From: Monosporascus cannonballus
Taxonomy: Eukaryota; Ascomycota; Sordariomycetes; Xylariales
NCBI GenBank assembly: GCA_004154925.1
Contig: QJNS01000098.1
Location: 1-64,000 of the forward strand
DNA length: 64,000 nucleotides
Direction of reading: 5' to 3'
Numbering within the stretch: position 1 is the first letter of the stretch; each line of letters opens with the position of its first letter. The notes below the pieces were generated by a model that made no database searches, had not been told where the DNA came from, and was given only the letters and a program-made list of their open reading frames with translations. This document shows, piece by piece, positions 44,839 to 58,100 of this stretch. Both the position numbers and the translations under genes were made by a program.

Positions 44839-46839
44839 CTACGGCGCCCGCTGCCCGATCTTCCAGTACGCCCTCAGGAGTGCCAGCCCCCCGCTGTGCG
44901 TCTCGACGGTGCGGCCGCGCCCGCGCAGATTCGGGTCCCCGACCGGCCACGCCGCCGTCGAACCGCGACCGCGGCGTTTCTTCCCCAGCCCGCCTGCCGG
45001 AGCCGGCTGCCGTTCCGTCGACCGACGCAGCAGCAGCGGCTGCTGGTCTTGGGGCCCGCCCGGCGCCGGTAGCGGGGCGTCGTCGTCTTCTTCTCCGGCG
45101 CCGGGATCGGGATGGATCAGAGCGGGATCGTAGGGGCCGCGCCAGAGCGCGTGGTCCGTGTGCCCGGCGAAATCGCGCGGCACGCCGTCGTCGGCGACGG
45201 TGGGCCACGGCCCGCTCCAGCTCCCCGCCAGCAGGCCCGCGGTCCACCACTGGCCGAACCTGCCGCGCCCGTCGCGCGTGGCGAGGGCCGCGCGCGCGTT
45301 ATGCGCGAGCCAGCCGCGGTACGAGGCGCAGGCGTCGGCGTGCGACCGCCGGGCGGCGTCGAAGACCTCCCCGGCGCGGACGTCCTCCGGCGCGGCGAGC
45401 GGCGCGCAGAACGCCGTCAGGTGGTGGAAGTAGATGCCCTTGAAGGTCGGGGCGTCCTGGTTGCAGACCCCCGCCGCGTCGCAGGGGTCCTCGAGGACGC
45501 CGGCGCGGCCGAGGCCGTGCCAGCGCGGGAGCCTGCCGGGCCGCAGGGCGGAGGCGTCCTCGACGGGCGCGTCCTCGCCGAGGTCGTACCCCGTCGCCCT
45601 GATCACGTTCTGGACGAGCGCGTGGCCGTCCGACAGGTACGACGGCGCGCCGGTGGCGTCCCAGAGGCCCCGGAGGCCCGTGAGGAGCACGCCCTGGTTG
45701 TACGTCAAGACCGTGTCCTCGCGCTCGTCGCACTTCGTGTTGTTGCTGTCGCTGTCCCTGTACCCGCTGATGTGGAAGCCGTCCGTGTACAGGCCCTGTG
45801 TGTCAGTCATGTTAGAACCGGCCAGCCACCTGTAGCCGTCGATGGCTGCTTTCAGATACTTGGGGTCTCTCGGCCCGCTATAAGTGCCAGAAGCCGAGCC
45901 ATGAGGGTCGGCCTCGGCTGGATGTTGTTTGTCCGAAAAGGGAGACCCGTTGTCGTCGCCCGGAAAATACAAGTACATGGAAATCGAGGCCGCGATGAAC
46001 AGTTCATTTGTGATGGCGTTCTTATACGGAAGCAAACGAGGGTTCCAGATCATGCCGCCGTCACACAACTCCGTATCCCAGCCTTTAAGGGAGAGGTCCC
46101 AGAAAACTCGTGCCCGGTGCGAGAACGCCGGAATCCAGAGATTGCCGTGGTAAGTCAGGTTAGATAATATGGTGTCGAAGCCGTGACTGGTGCGCTCTAT
46201 TTCGGATTGAAGCGCCATGCCCTGCGGCTTGAAATTGTAATGCAAGTCCGTATGGGTACTGAGGAACCGGACGGCTTCAAGCCAGCCCAGGACTACCCAG
46301 AGTATGTCATCATACGCCTCATTCCGGATGGCAAAGGCGTCCTCTCCGAAGTAGTAGGCCGTGATCTGGGTGAAGAACGAATCGATCATGCTGGACTTGA
46401 GCTTCCAATCCAGGGCACCGTCTTTATCAAGCTTCATAGACGCCAATGATTCGGACAGTGTGCGGATGCCCCCTGAGACATGAGTCCCCAAAACGGCTCT
46501 AGTCCAGTCGATCCCGCTCGGCCACGTGCCCAGCCAAAGTTCGTAGAATTCGTCCTGCAAGATGTTCATGGCACCCAGCATCTCCCCCAGCACGTCAAAG
46601 CCCCGTTCATGATGCCGGTTGCTGTTGAGAACGGCTGCCACATTGGGCGGTAGGAAGCTTTTCGGGGCAACTGGATCGCACGGCTCTGAGCCGGTGAAGA
46701 AGACCGGACATTCTTGCGGTTGTGCTGAGATGGGGTCGTGCGACGTGGGCTTCTGAAACGCCCAAATTCGGGAAGCAAACAGGAAGAATTGAAGCAGGAT
46801 GGAAACGAATGAAGAGAGGGTCAGCTGATGCCGAGCCAT
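44839..46839 (-). CDS. Secreted GH76 glycoside hydrolase (alpha-1,6-mannanase type)
   Basis: A 666-residue single-exon protein. Residues about 8-27 form a hydrophobic signal peptide after a short basic start. The GH76 fold is shown by the catalytic Asp pair at 177-178 within N-E-A-Y-D-D-I-L-W, the C-D-G-G-M-I-W segment at 259-265, the Y-K-N-A-I-T-N-E-L motif near 272-280, and L-T-Y-N-Q-G-V-L-L-T-G-L at 378-389. GH76 enzymes cleave alpha-1,6-mannan backbones; in fungi some members (Dcw1/Dfg5 type) cross-link GPI proteins to the cell wall. This one is longer than those, has no clear GPI signal at the end, and has an Arg/Pro-rich stretch near 595-650, so a soluble secreted enzyme is more likely. 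The gene starts about 330 bp from the edge of the RIP island. Confidence 0.88.
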   Translation of the reverse strand: MARHQLTLSSFVSILLQFFLFASRIWAFQKPTSHDPISAQPQECPVFFTGSEPCDPVAPKSFLPPNVAAVLNSNRHHERGFDVLGEMLGAMNILQDEFYELWLGTWPSGIDWTRAVLGTHVSGGIRTLSESLASMKLDKDGALDWKLKSSMIDSFFTQITAYYFGEDAFAIRNEAYDDILWVVLGWLEAVRFLSTHTDLHYNFKPQGMALQSEIERTSHGFDTILSNLTYHGNLWIPAFSHRARVFWDLSLKGWDTELCDGGMIWNPRLLPYKNAITNELFIAASISMYLYFPGDDNGSPFSDKQHPAEADPHGSASGTYSGPRDPKYLKAAIDGYRWLAGSNMTDTQGLYTDGFHISGYRDSDSNNTKCDEREDTVLTYNQGVLLTGLRGLWDATGAPSYLSDGHALVQNVIRATGYDLGEDAPVEDASALRPGRLPRWHGLGRAGVLEDPCDAAGVCNQDAPTFKGIYFHHLTAFCAPLAAPEDVRAGEVFDAARRSHADACASYRGWLAHNARAALATRDGRGRFGQWWTAGLLAGSWSGPWPTVADDGVPRDFAGHTDHALWRGPYDPALIHPDPGAGEEDDDAPLPAPGGPQDQQPLLLRRSTERQPAPAGGLGKKRRGRGSTAAWPVGDPNLRGRGRTVETHSGGLALLRAYWKIGQRAP

Positions 46840-47164
46840 CTTGTCGGCTAATGTCTCGACAGGTCCGACCTATGAGAGTGTGCACTGAAACATGACGGAC
46901 GCCGGGACAGAAGAGAACGTGGCTCAATGTGTCGTCTACTGAAGATTCTAAGGCTTTGCGACTGAACCGACTTCGGTGATACAGAAGTCCTGGGCTACTA
47001 TCACTCTCGACACAGCATTTCGGGGCTGGCTCCTGAGTCCTCGACGTTTCACCACTATTTTAGGAACCACCCATTTGGACGCGTGGAGATCCCCACTGGT
47101 TTCCTTGAGCGGGGTAGCCAATTCCTACTATTTTCGTATTCGGAAGGGCCGCGTAACGTCTTAG
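46840..47164. other. GH76 upstream region and edge of the AT-rich island
   Basis: Upstream DNA of the GH76 gene. Composition is normal to about 47.16 kb and then drops sharply to AT-rich sequence. Confidence 0.5.
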
Positions 47165-47469
47165 TTAGCTACTCCAGTTTCTGTCTAGGCTATAAATAGT
47201 TAGCTTTATATCTATCTCTATATATATAACCCTAATAATAACATACAAGTTGTGTTCTTTATAAATATCTGTACGTTAATCTAAGAGGTAATCTATATCT
47301 TTATCATGCTTGCTTTTATATTGTTATAAGTAGATAGAATCACTGCGCGATTTTATTTTCTTTAGATGAATAACCATCTATTATTGTTAGTCGGATATGG
47401 ATTATTTAACTCTCATATTTCTAGGGTTTGCAATGAGTACTCAATTGGTACCTATTAATTATTTACGAC

Positions 47470-47534
47470 CGTAGATAGGTAATCGTGGATAATCTTAGCA
47501 TTTTTTCAAAAATGCTTACGATTACCCATCTACG
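47470..47534. repeat. Imperfect hairpin, 17-bp arms
   Basis: Arm 47470-47486 (CGTAGATAGGTAATCGT) and arm 47518-47534 are inverted with one mismatch. The loop holds a second short inverted pair around GCATTTTT...AAAAATGC. Flanking DNA has a near-direct repeat (ATTAATTATTTACG / ATTAATTCTTTACG), which may be a target duplication, so a decayed small foldback element is possible. Confidence 0.6.
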
Positions 47535-47701
47535 AATTAATTCTTTACGGATACTTATTAAGTAAAAATTCTAATAATATTAAAATATAACGAATTAAAA
47601 ATCTCATTTATTTTAACCGCAACATTTTTATTAAATTCGTATTAATTTACGTATTAATCGCTTTATTTTAAAAATTAAGTAAAATTAAATACAAACTACT
47701 T

Positions 47702-47781
47702 AATTTATTGAAATTATTTAATTTATTGAAATCATTTAATTCATTGAAATTATTTAATTTATTGAAATTATTTAATTTATT
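47702..47781. repeat. 18-bp tandem repeat, 4.5 copies
   Basis: Unit AATTTATTGAAATTATTT repeats four and a half times with two single C/T differences among copies. Confidence 0.85.
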
Positions 47782-47866
47782 ATATTTTGTAAATTAAGCA
47801 AATATACGTTTAAAAATTTATTTGCGAATATTTTAAAAATAATCGAAAAAACTTTCAAAATATAGG

Positions 47867-48297
47867 TATAACGAACCTGTTATATATCCATTTGGAGATA
47901 TAAGCAATATCCGAAAAGGGTCTTGATTTGCAGGTAACAATAAGGCGAAAAATAATTTAATATATTCGTTAAGGAGATTTTAAGGTATTTTTTTCTTAAT
48001 TAGAAAACGGTATAATTACTTTTGGCTAAAAGCTTAAATTAATAATTAAAAAGCGAAAAACTAAATAGGTAATTATTTACATAAAAAACCTAAACCTTAT
48101 ATATCTTTTTTATCCTTTATGCTTTTTATAGTTTTTGGGAATTTCGAAAAACCATGGTATTTATTATTTACGAATCTCCTGGTATTTCTGGAAATTAATA
48201 AAAACCCGAGGTTTATCCGATAGAAAATAGAGATCCCGAACGTTTCTAACTTTCTAGGCCTCTTTTAGGCCTAATGGAATCCCTTTTAAACGTAATA
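47867..48297 (-). repeat. Gypsy LTR 1 (3' LTR of copy A on the minus strand)
   Basis: 431 bp. Left edge flanked by ATAGG at 47862-47866, which pairs with ATAAG after LTR 3. Shares with LTR 2 and LTR 3 the blocks AACCCGAGGTTTATCCGATAGAAA, GAGATCCCGAACGTTTC and TAGGCCTAATGGAATCC. Just right of it, TTATTCCTTTTTTTCC reads on the minus strand as a purine-rich tract of the polypurine type. Confidence 0.85.
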
Positions 48298-51200
48298 TTA
48301 TTCCTTTTTTTTCCAGGATTTTTATCCCCAAAGATAAAAAAAGTAAGTCCTTAATTTTTTTTTCTTTACGTTATAGCATTATATTTAATTATATCGGATA
48401 AATTTTGAAAACATATTAAATTTTCCATTAAAAATTATTACGAATTAATTAAATCAATTTTTTAATTTAGTTTCGAAATTATGCCGTATACGTATTATTT
48501 CGAGAAAAAACTTTTTTACAAAATATTAAAAGGTCGAAAAAGCTATTAAAACTGTTTGGCGGCTAATATTTAATTTTACAATAAAAATTATATTTCGTTT
48601 TTATCGCTTAAAAATATCCGGGCCGAAAAGCTCCGGATAAACCGAAAAAAAGTTTAATTGTTTAATAATTTTAAAAATTGTTTAATCGCATTATTTGGTT
48701 AAATCGTTAATTTAAATAATTATATTCCAAAAGGATATTATTTATTTAAAGGGGGTTTAAAAATATAAATAAATTAAAAAAGTAAAAAAAACTAAATACG
48801 GAAAAAGATTGTAAAGAAAAGGAATAAGCATAATTTGTTTTAAAGCTAAATATATTAATAAAAGTATTATTTTTTTCGATTAAAGCGCCGTAAAAGTTAA
48901 TTTAAATGGGGAACCGTTATCGCTTATAACCTTAACCGTACTGGAAACGGTCGGTTAGGATTTTGGCGGTAGAACGTCTTAATTAAGTTTATCGTATTTA
49001 TCAAATAATTAAATGGTTTTTACGTATTTTCTTTATGTGAATATTTTTTCCATTTAATTAGGTACTAGATTTTACTTTTAACCATTTTGGAATCTAATAT
49101 TCGTTTAATTTCGTATTCGTTAAAATCTTTTTTAAATTTTAGATTTATTTTTAACGGGGCATTTTTAAATACTGGTTCAAATAAAAAAATATGGAAAATA
49201 AGGTATATCTTTATATTTTTGGGTAATAATAATTTATAATTAATTTTAAAAATAATTTTGTTAATTTTGAATGGTTTAAGTTTTTTAAAATTAAATTTGT
49301 CGTTAGGTTTTTTTTTGTTTTAATTTATAAGATATTCGAAATTGCGTTTTATTTTTAGCGTAATAGGTAAATCTTATTTCTTTTTGTTAAAATTAGTTTT
49401 TTAATTCTTTTTTTATTATAATATTGGGTTATCCGTTATTAAAAAAATCGCAATTTATTTTGAAAACGGGTTTAAATCGTTTTAATTTTTATAGTTAATA
49501 TTTTTATTTTTAAGGTAATCGTAATAATTTTTGGTATTTTGTTAAATAATTATTTAAGTTATTTTATTTTTATATTATATCCATATATAGTTATATAAAA
49601 AATATATTTATATTTTCGTTAATTAATATATTATAAGCGATTTATATTAATAATAAAAATTTTACTTAATTATTTTATTAATAATTAACGTAATTTCGTA
49701 AATATTATTTTAAGGTTTTGTTTAATATTTTAATTTAATTATTTATTTAAGGATAATACGTTATTAAAAACTTAAGTTTAGTATTAATTTATTTAAAAAA
49801 ATTAATGCCGAATTTTGAAATAAATAACGTATTTCGGTTTAAAACGATTTTTTTAGGTATTTTATATTTGTTAAAGTATTATTTAATAAAGGCGTAAGCC
49901 AATTATTTTGCCGTTATATTTTTTTAAAAGGTAAAAAATACTTATATTTGGTAAATTTATTAATAATTACCTATATTCCGTTGTATTTGATTTTAGTAAT
50001 TAGGTTTTTAAATGGAAATAAGTTAATAATAAAATTCTAAGTTATGGTATTTTATGTTTTATTAGAAATATTAATAAGTTATAATAGCCCATAAAGTTTA
50101 TAACGTATTATTTTAGCCTTATTACAAATATTACAGTTTTTAATAATTATTTTAACTATATGGCGTAACTTAAGGAAATCGTATTTTTTTTATAGTTATC
50201 GGATAGTTTTAAAGATTTTTTGGTATTTATGTAATAAGTCCTTATGGAATTCCTTTACGAATTATTTTTGTTAATCCTTGGGAATATAAATTTTGTTATA
50301 ATATAACAATTAATTTTTAAGTTATTTTTTTAGTTATTAAATTTTTTTCTGTTTTTTTTATATTGTAAGAATTCCGGAACCGTATTAAGAATTCGGTAAT
50401 TGGTTTTTTTATTATCTTATATAGATATATAATTTTATCCTTATTATATTATAATATTTATATATTTTTTTAGGAATTGTAAAATCGTAATTTTTTTTAT
50501 AATTAAAAATATCCGTTTAAATATTTTCTTTTTTTTAATATAATATATCTTAAAGTTAAATTTAAATAGAAAAATTTATTATTTTTTATATCGTTTATTT
50601 AATTTTTAAGTTTTTATAAATTGCGTAAAATTTTTATAATTAAAGTAAATATTAAAAGGTTTTTTTGTTCCGTTAAAGAAAAATTTTTATTTCTTAAAAG
50701 CATTAATAATTATTAATAATTTTTATTATAAATTTAATATTTAAATTTTATATTTCGGAATATTTTAAAATAATATGCCATTAAATATTATTTGCCGTTA
50801 TTTTTTTGTTATTCCAAAATTGCGCCTAAGGCATATTTTAAAGCATTTATTTTTAATCGTTTCGTTTTGTTTAAATTTGGCATCCTTACGATAAATTCGT
50901 TAATAATTGTTTTTTTTAATTCCCGGAATGCTTTTTTTATTTTTTCTAGAAATTCGAATTTTTTCCTAACGTATTCCTTAGTGGTAAATTTCATTAAAAG
51001 CCTAATTATATTTTCATATCCCTTAATTAGGCCATGTATATAACTTGTAAATCCTAAAATTTATCAGATATTTATAACAGTTACCTTATTAGAGATAGGC
51101 CAATCTTTAATTATTTCTAATTTGGAACGTTAAATTTGAATTTGTCTTAATATAAAAATAAATCCCAAAAAATCTAATTTCTAAGTATATTATATGCTTT

Positions 51201-54200
51201 TGGTAAAATTAATTTAAATTTTAGTTTCGTCCAAAGTTTTAAATATTTAAGCGATATGTTTTTTATATTTTTTTAAGGTTTTGGAATAAATAAGGATATC
51301 GTCGAGATAGACAAATACGAATTTATCTAAAAATTATTAAAGAATAATTATTATTAAATTTTAGAAATTAACGGGAACTTTAATAAATTTTATAGATATT
51401 ATTTTATATTCGTAAAATCTATATACTGTTTTAAATGCCGTTTTCCATTTTTTTCTTTTAATTATTTTAATACGGTAATAATTATTATAAAGATTAAGCG
51501 CCGTAAATTATTTAATTTTGTTAACATTTTCCTTTAAAATATTTATAAAAATTAAAAAATATCCGTTTTTAATCGTAATATTATTTAACTATTTATAATC
51601 GATTATTTTTCGGTAAATAAAATTTACGTCCTTATTAATTTTTTATTTGTTATCTTTAATTTTTAATATTATAAAAACTGGATATTTAGTAAAGGAATTA
51701 GAAAATTAAATATATTTTTTTTTCAAATTTAGTTATATATTTTTCCATAAAATTTTTAATTTTTCTGGATTTATATGATAAATGTTGTGAAATTTAGGAT
51801 AATACCTTTTTTTAATAAGTATCCAGTAGTTTTGTTAATTATATAACGGTAGTTCGTAATTTTTTTTATCTTTGAATAATTTTTTAAATCCTTGATATTC
51901 CGGAGGTACTATAAAGATCTAATTAGGAACCCGTATTTCCTTAATAATATAGCAAATTTTTCGATTATCTTTATCTGGCATTTCGTCCCAGGAAAATATT
52001 TGTTTTTTTAATTAATCCGTAAATTATTAAAATAAAATTAAAGTATTCCTCAGATAATGTCGTATCCGGAAATATTAATAATATTTAATAAAACGCGTTT
52101 TTAATATTTTTAAATTTATATTGGAAATTTTTCCATTTTTTAAAAAATTCGTCCGTTTTCGTAAGTAAATAAGTTATTATTTACCGTATGTAATTTGTAA
52201 GATTTTAACTTATATTTCTAAGGAATTTAATGTTTTTCCGTTATTACAAAAGAAATAAAATTATTTTTTATTCCGGAATTAATTATGGCCTTAAATACCT
52301 TATTTTTATATCGAAAAGGGATTTTAATTTAATTGCGCGTTTTTTTCGTTATTTCGCATAAGGTTTTATCGATTAAGGCTTTTTAATATTTTATTTTCGA
52401 AAGCCTTTATAATTTTTTGATTTTTAATAATTTCCGATTTAAGTAAACCTTTATTTACGAACTTTTTTAATAGCATATTTGATATATTAATTATTTTTAT
52501 ACCGGAACCATATTTTTTTGCCGTATTTGCACTAGGGCTTTAAAATCTAATTCTTTTTTTGGTTTACCTTTTTGTTCCGTATTTTCCGAATTATAAGATT
52601 AAAAAGGTAAATTTCTGAAAAAGATATTCCTATATTTAGGAATTCGTATTAAATATAAAATATCGGGAAATAACATAAATATCCTTATAATATAGCTTTT
52701 TAATTCCGTTTTAATTCGGGATATAAATAATAAAACTTAAGGTATTTTGGCTATCGGGGAATTTTAATATATTAATATTTATCGTCTGGTTCGGTAAAAG
52801 TTTAATTATTTTATCCGGGCCAAAAATTATTATTTTTTTTAACTTTAAAATAAATAAAAAATCGTCTTAATAATAAATAATAAAATATAATAAGTTATAA
52901 AGATTTACCAATAATATTTTCTTATAAATAATATATTTTAAAAGTTCGTAAAATCTTAAAAATAATTATCTATAATTATTAATATTTAATTAAAATTAAC
53001 CGTCCTTTATATGCATTTTATATTTCTAGGAATTAAAGTAATATTAATATCTTAACTTTATAACTATTTTGGAAACCGTTTATCCGGGATAATATTTATA
53101 AATTTTAATTTTAAAATCTTAGCAAATAAAATAATTTTCGTATTTTAAATTATTATTCTAAATTTAAATAATTATGGTAATAATAAATTCTGGCTAGAAA
53201 AAAATTAAGTTAACTTTTTTCTTTTTTTTTCTGCCTTATTGTTAGTTTTTTATTTAGCCGCTTTAGCTTTTTTTTAAGGTTAAGGAATTCTTCCTTTTTT
53301 TGGAATTCTTTTTAATAAGGAAACGATATTTGCTTTTGAAATACCCTTTTTTGCCATAATTAAAATATTTTATTTTGAATTTATTTTTTTGGGCTTTTCC
53401 GAAACGGAATTTGCTTTTTTTAAAATTTGCCCTTATTTTTTTTTAATTCGGCTATTAAAGCTTTTATCGTTATTTCGTTTATTAATTTTTTTTTCGAAAT
53501 ACCGATTAAAAATTTATCGGTTGGCGATAATAACCTTATTTATATATTTTGTAAAGGATTTAATTTTAAGTTTTATATATAATTTATTTTTAACTTAAAA
53601 TTTTAAGTTATTATAATAAAAATAAAATAACATATTTTTTAATAAATTGGAAATAATAATTAAATAATTAAACTTTATCGTATATTTAGATATTAATTTG
53701 GTTTAATAAAAAAATAAAATTACTTAATAATATCTTATTCTTTATCGGGATTACTAAACAAAACGTATATTCTTTTTTTAAAATTTTCGTAATTATTAAA
53801 AATATAATTAATAAAATCCGAAAATTCCTTTAGGTATTTTTTAAGGTAATCCGTCAAAATAAGTTCGAATTATTAGCGAATTTATCCGATTAGTAATTAA
53901 AAAATAACCATTACTTTTTGATATTCCTCCGGCAAAGAATTCTTATAAAACTTAAGGTAAAACCTTACCTGAACCAAAAATCCATTAAGATTCTTTAATT
54001 TGTCGTAAAATTTAAGGGAAATTGGCTTATAACTTTTAACGTTTAACATTTTATAATAATTAAAAGGTAAAATAATTCCTTTCCGTATCCGAATTACGCC
54101 GAACAGTAATAAGATCAAGGTTTTTTTTTGCGTTCGCTTTGGGTCCAGTAAAAGGGGTCGGTAGCCGGCCCCTTAGCTTCGCCTTTTGGAAAAGCCAAAT

Positions 54201-54676
54201 TAAGGAAAAGCTAATTTTTTTCCTTTTATAAGCCGAATATTTTTTTTTCAGAATTCGGACTTTTATTATTAAGGCACTTAATTTTTCTTTCGCAATAAGT
54301 TTTTTTTTTAGCTTTTGGCCTTATACTTTTTTTTTAACCTTTTTTTAATTATTTTTGTTTCCGATTTCTTTTCTTAAATTTTAATAATATCCTTAAAAGC
54401 CGAAATAAATTATTATTTAGGTTATAAGGATAACAAATTTTTTAAAAATCGAATAATAAAAAGTACCATATTATTAATTAATTAAAAAAATTTTTTAATA
54501 AAAAATAAATCGTTAAATTTTGTTAATAATATTTCTTTAGCTAATAACGGAAATCATATATATTATTTATTTTTTGAAAGTTATTTTATATTATCGTTTA
54601 CATTAAGTTCAAAAAAGTTTATATCCTAATTAGGCGGTAAATTATTTATTAACTATTAATTAAGGAATTATTAAAA
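48298..54676 (-). mobile_element. Ty3/Gypsy internal region, copy A (RIP-mutated)
   Basis: Coding strand is minus, heavily mutated, with stops throughout. In order from the 5' end: gag-like stretch (about 54118-53897); a zinc knuckle at 53367-53326, read as Y-F-N-Y-G-K-K-G-Y-F-K-S-K-Y, where each expected Cys or His is now Tyr; reverse transcriptase with the catalytic YLDD at about 51309-51298, followed by ILIYSK; RNase H-type segment at 50994-50809. Integrase should lie at 49000-50300. The order RT, RNase H, then integrase is the Ty3/Gypsy arrangement. No functional protein can be made. Confidence 0.85.
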
Positions 54677-55103
54677 TTTAATAAACTTATTATATATTTA
54701 TTTAAAAATATAAGTAATATCTGAAAAAGGTTTTAATTTGTAGGTAATAATAAGGGGGAAAATAATTTAATATATTCGTTAAAACATTTTAAGGTATTTT
54801 TTTAACTAAAAAATAATATAATTATTTTTGGCTAAAAGCTTAAATTAATAATTAAGGAGTAAAAAATTAAATAAATAATTATTTATATAGGAAATTTAAA
54901 CTTTATATATCATTTTTATTTTTTATATTTTTTATGGTTTTTAGAGATTTTAAAAAACCATAATATTTATTATCCACAAATCTCCTAATATCTTTAGAAA
55001 TTAATAGAAACCCGAGGTTTATCCGATAAAAAATAAAGATGCCAAACGTTTCTAATTTCTTAATCTTTCTTTAGGCCTAATGGAATCCTTTTTAAATGTA
55101 ATA
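54677..55103 (-). repeat. Gypsy LTR 2 (shared between copies A and B)
   Basis: 427 bp, aligned to LTR 1 and LTR 3. It is the most mutated of the three LTRs. It serves as 5' LTR of copy A and 3' LTR of copy B. Confidence 0.82.
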
Positions 55104-58100
55104 TTATTCCTTCCTTTTCAGGATTTTTGTCTTTAAAAATAAAAAAAGTAAATCCTTAATTTCTTTTTTTTTTACGTTATCACATTATATTTAATTATAT
55201 CGGATAAATTTCAAAAACGTATCAAATTGTTTATTAAAAGTTGTTACGAATTAATTAAGTTAATTTTTTAATTTGGTTTCGAAATTATGTCGTATATGCG
55301 TTATTTCGAAAAAAAGCTTTTTTATAAAATATTGGAAAGTCGAAAAAGTTATTAAAATTATTTAGCGGTTAATATTTAATTTTGCGATAAAAACCATATT
55401 TCGTTTTTATTGTTTAAAAATATCGAGGCCGAAAAATTTCGAATAAACTAAAAAAAATATTTAATTATTTAATAATTTCAAAAATTATTTAATCGTATTA
55501 TTTGGTTAAATCGTTAATCTAAATAATTATATTTTAAAAAGGTATTATTTATTTAAAAAAAACTTAAAAATATAAATAAATTAAAAAAAATAAAAAAAAT
55601 TAAATATAAAAAAGGATCGTAAAAAAAAGAAGTAAATATAATTTATTTTAAAGTTAAATACGTTAATAAAAATATTTACTTTTTTCGATTAAAGCGCCGT
55701 AAGGGTTAATTTAAATAGGGGACCGTTATTATCTGCAACTTTAGCCGTATTAAAAACGGTTAATTAGGATTTTAATAGTAAAACGTCTTAATTAAATCTA
55801 TCGTATTCGTTAAATAATTAAATGGTTCTCATATATTTTCTTTATATAAATATTTTCCCCATTTAATTAAATACTAGATTTTACTTTTAACCATTTTAAA
55901 GTCTAATATTTGTTTAATTTCGTATTCGTTAAAATCTTTTTCGAATTTTAAATTTGTTTTTAACGGAACGTTTTTAAGTATTAATTTAAATAAAGAAATA
56001 TAAAAAATAAGGTATATTTTCATATTTTTAAATAATAATAATTTGTAATTAATTTTGGAAATAATTTCGTTAACTTTAAACGGTTTAAGTTTTTTGAAAT
56101 TAAGTTTATCGTTAAATCTTTTTGTTTTGATTTATAAAATATTCGAAATTACGTTTTATTTTTGGCATAATAAGTAAATCTTATTTTCTTTCGTTAAAAT
56201 TAACTTTTTAATTTTTTTCTTATTATAATACTAAGTTATTTATCGTTAAAAAAATCGTAATTTATTTTGAAAACGAATTTGGATTATTTTAATTTTTATA
56301 ATTAATATTTTTGTTTTTAAGGTAATTATAATAATTTTTGGTACTTTATTAAGTAATTATTTAAATCGTTTTATTTTTATATTATATTTATATATAATTA
56401 TATAAGAAAATACGCCTATATTTTCGTTAATTAATATATTATAAATGATTTGTATTAATAATAAAAATTTTACTTAATTATTTTATTAATAATTAATATA
56501 ATTTTGCAAATATTATTTTAAAATTTGATTTAATTTTTCGGTTTGGCCATCCGTTTAAGGATAATACGTTATTAAAAACTTAAATTTAGTATTAATTTAT
56601 TTAAAAAAAATTAATGTTAAATTTTAAAATAAATAATATATTTCGGTTTAAAACGATTTTTTCAGATATTTTATATTTATTAAGGTATTATTTGATAAAA
56701 ACGTAAACCAATTATTTTGCTATTATATTTCTTTTAAAAAATAAAAAGTACTTATATTTAATAAATTTATTAATAATTATTTATATTTTGTCGTATTCGA
56801 TTTTAATAATTAGGTTTTTAAATAAAAGTAAATTAATAATAAAATCCCAAATTATAATATTCCATATTTTATTAGGAATGTCGGTAAATTATAATAACTT
56901 ATAAAGCTTATGGCGTATTGTTTTAGCCTTATTGCAAACATTATAATTTTTAATTATTATTTTAACCATACGGCGTAACTTAGGGAAATTATATTTTTTT
57001 CGCAACCGTCGAGTAATCTTAAAAACTCCTTAATATCTATATAATAAGTCCTTATGGAATTCTTTTACGAGTTATTTTTATTAATCCTTAGAAATATAAA
57101 TTTTATTATAATATAATAATTAATCTTTAGGTTATTCTTTTAGCTGCTGGATTTTTTTTTGTTTTTTTATATCGTAAGAATTCTGGAATTATATTAAGAA
57201 TTTAATAATTAGTTTTTTTTATTATTTTACATAAATATATAATTTTATCCTTATTATATTATAATATCTATATGCTTTTTTTAAGAATTTTGGAATCGTA
57301 ATTTCTTTTATAATTAAGAATATCCGTTTAAATATTTTCCTTTTCTTTAATATAATATATCTTAAAGTTAAATCTGGACAAAAAAATCTATTATTTTTTA
57401 TATTATTTATTTAGCTTTTAGGTTTTTATAAATCGTATAAAATTTTTATAATTAATGTAAATATCAAAGGGTTTTTTTGTTCCGTTAAAGAAAGGTTTTT
57501 ATTCTTTAAAAATATTAATAATTACTAATAATTTTTTGTCGTAAATCTAGTATTTAAGTTTTATATCTTGGAATATTTTAAAGTAATATGTTATTAGGTA
57601 TTATTTGCCGTTACTTTTTTGTTATTTTAAAATTACGCTTAAAATATATTTTAAAATATTTATTTTTAATTATTTCGTTTTATTTAAATTTGGCATCCTT
57701 ACGATAAGTCCGCTGGTAATTATTTTTTTTAATTCCCGGAATGCTTTTTTTGCTTTTTTTAAAAACTTAAATTTTTTTAACGTATTCCTTGGTAGTAAAT
57801 TTCGTTAAAAGCTTAATTATATCTCCATATCCCTTAATTAGGCTGCATATATAACCCGTAAATCCTAAGATTTATCAGATATTTATAATAGTTGCCTTAT
57901 TAAGGATGGGCCAGTTCTTAATTATTTCCAATTTAGAACGTTAAATTTAAATTTGTTTTAATATAAGAATAAATCCTAAAAAATTTAATTTTTAAATATG
58001 TTATATGCTTTTAGTAAGGTTAATTCGAATATTAATTTCGTCCAAAGTTCTAAATACTTAAGTAATATATTTTTTATGCTCCTTTAAGGTTTCGGAATAA

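Larger units (their letters stand above)
47165..47861. other. AT-rich RIP-type flank left of the Gypsy array
   Basis: Very AT-rich DNA with no coding frame. It holds a long hairpin (47470-47534) and an 18-bp tandem repeat (47702-47781). Confidence 0.6.

Noticed and set aside
45112..46167. 351-residue plus-strand frame over the GH76 gene
   Set aside because: Antisense shadow; Arg/Val/Ala bias of a GC-rich complement and no domain, while the minus strand has GH76 motifs.
50792..51043. Plus-strand open frame in the AT-rich island
   Set aside because: It lies opposite the RNase H segment of the Gypsy element, whose coding strand is minus. The frame is a shadow.
57605..57808. Plus-strand open frame in copy B
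   Set aside because: Same position in copy B as the frame at 50792; shadow of the minus-strand RNase H region.
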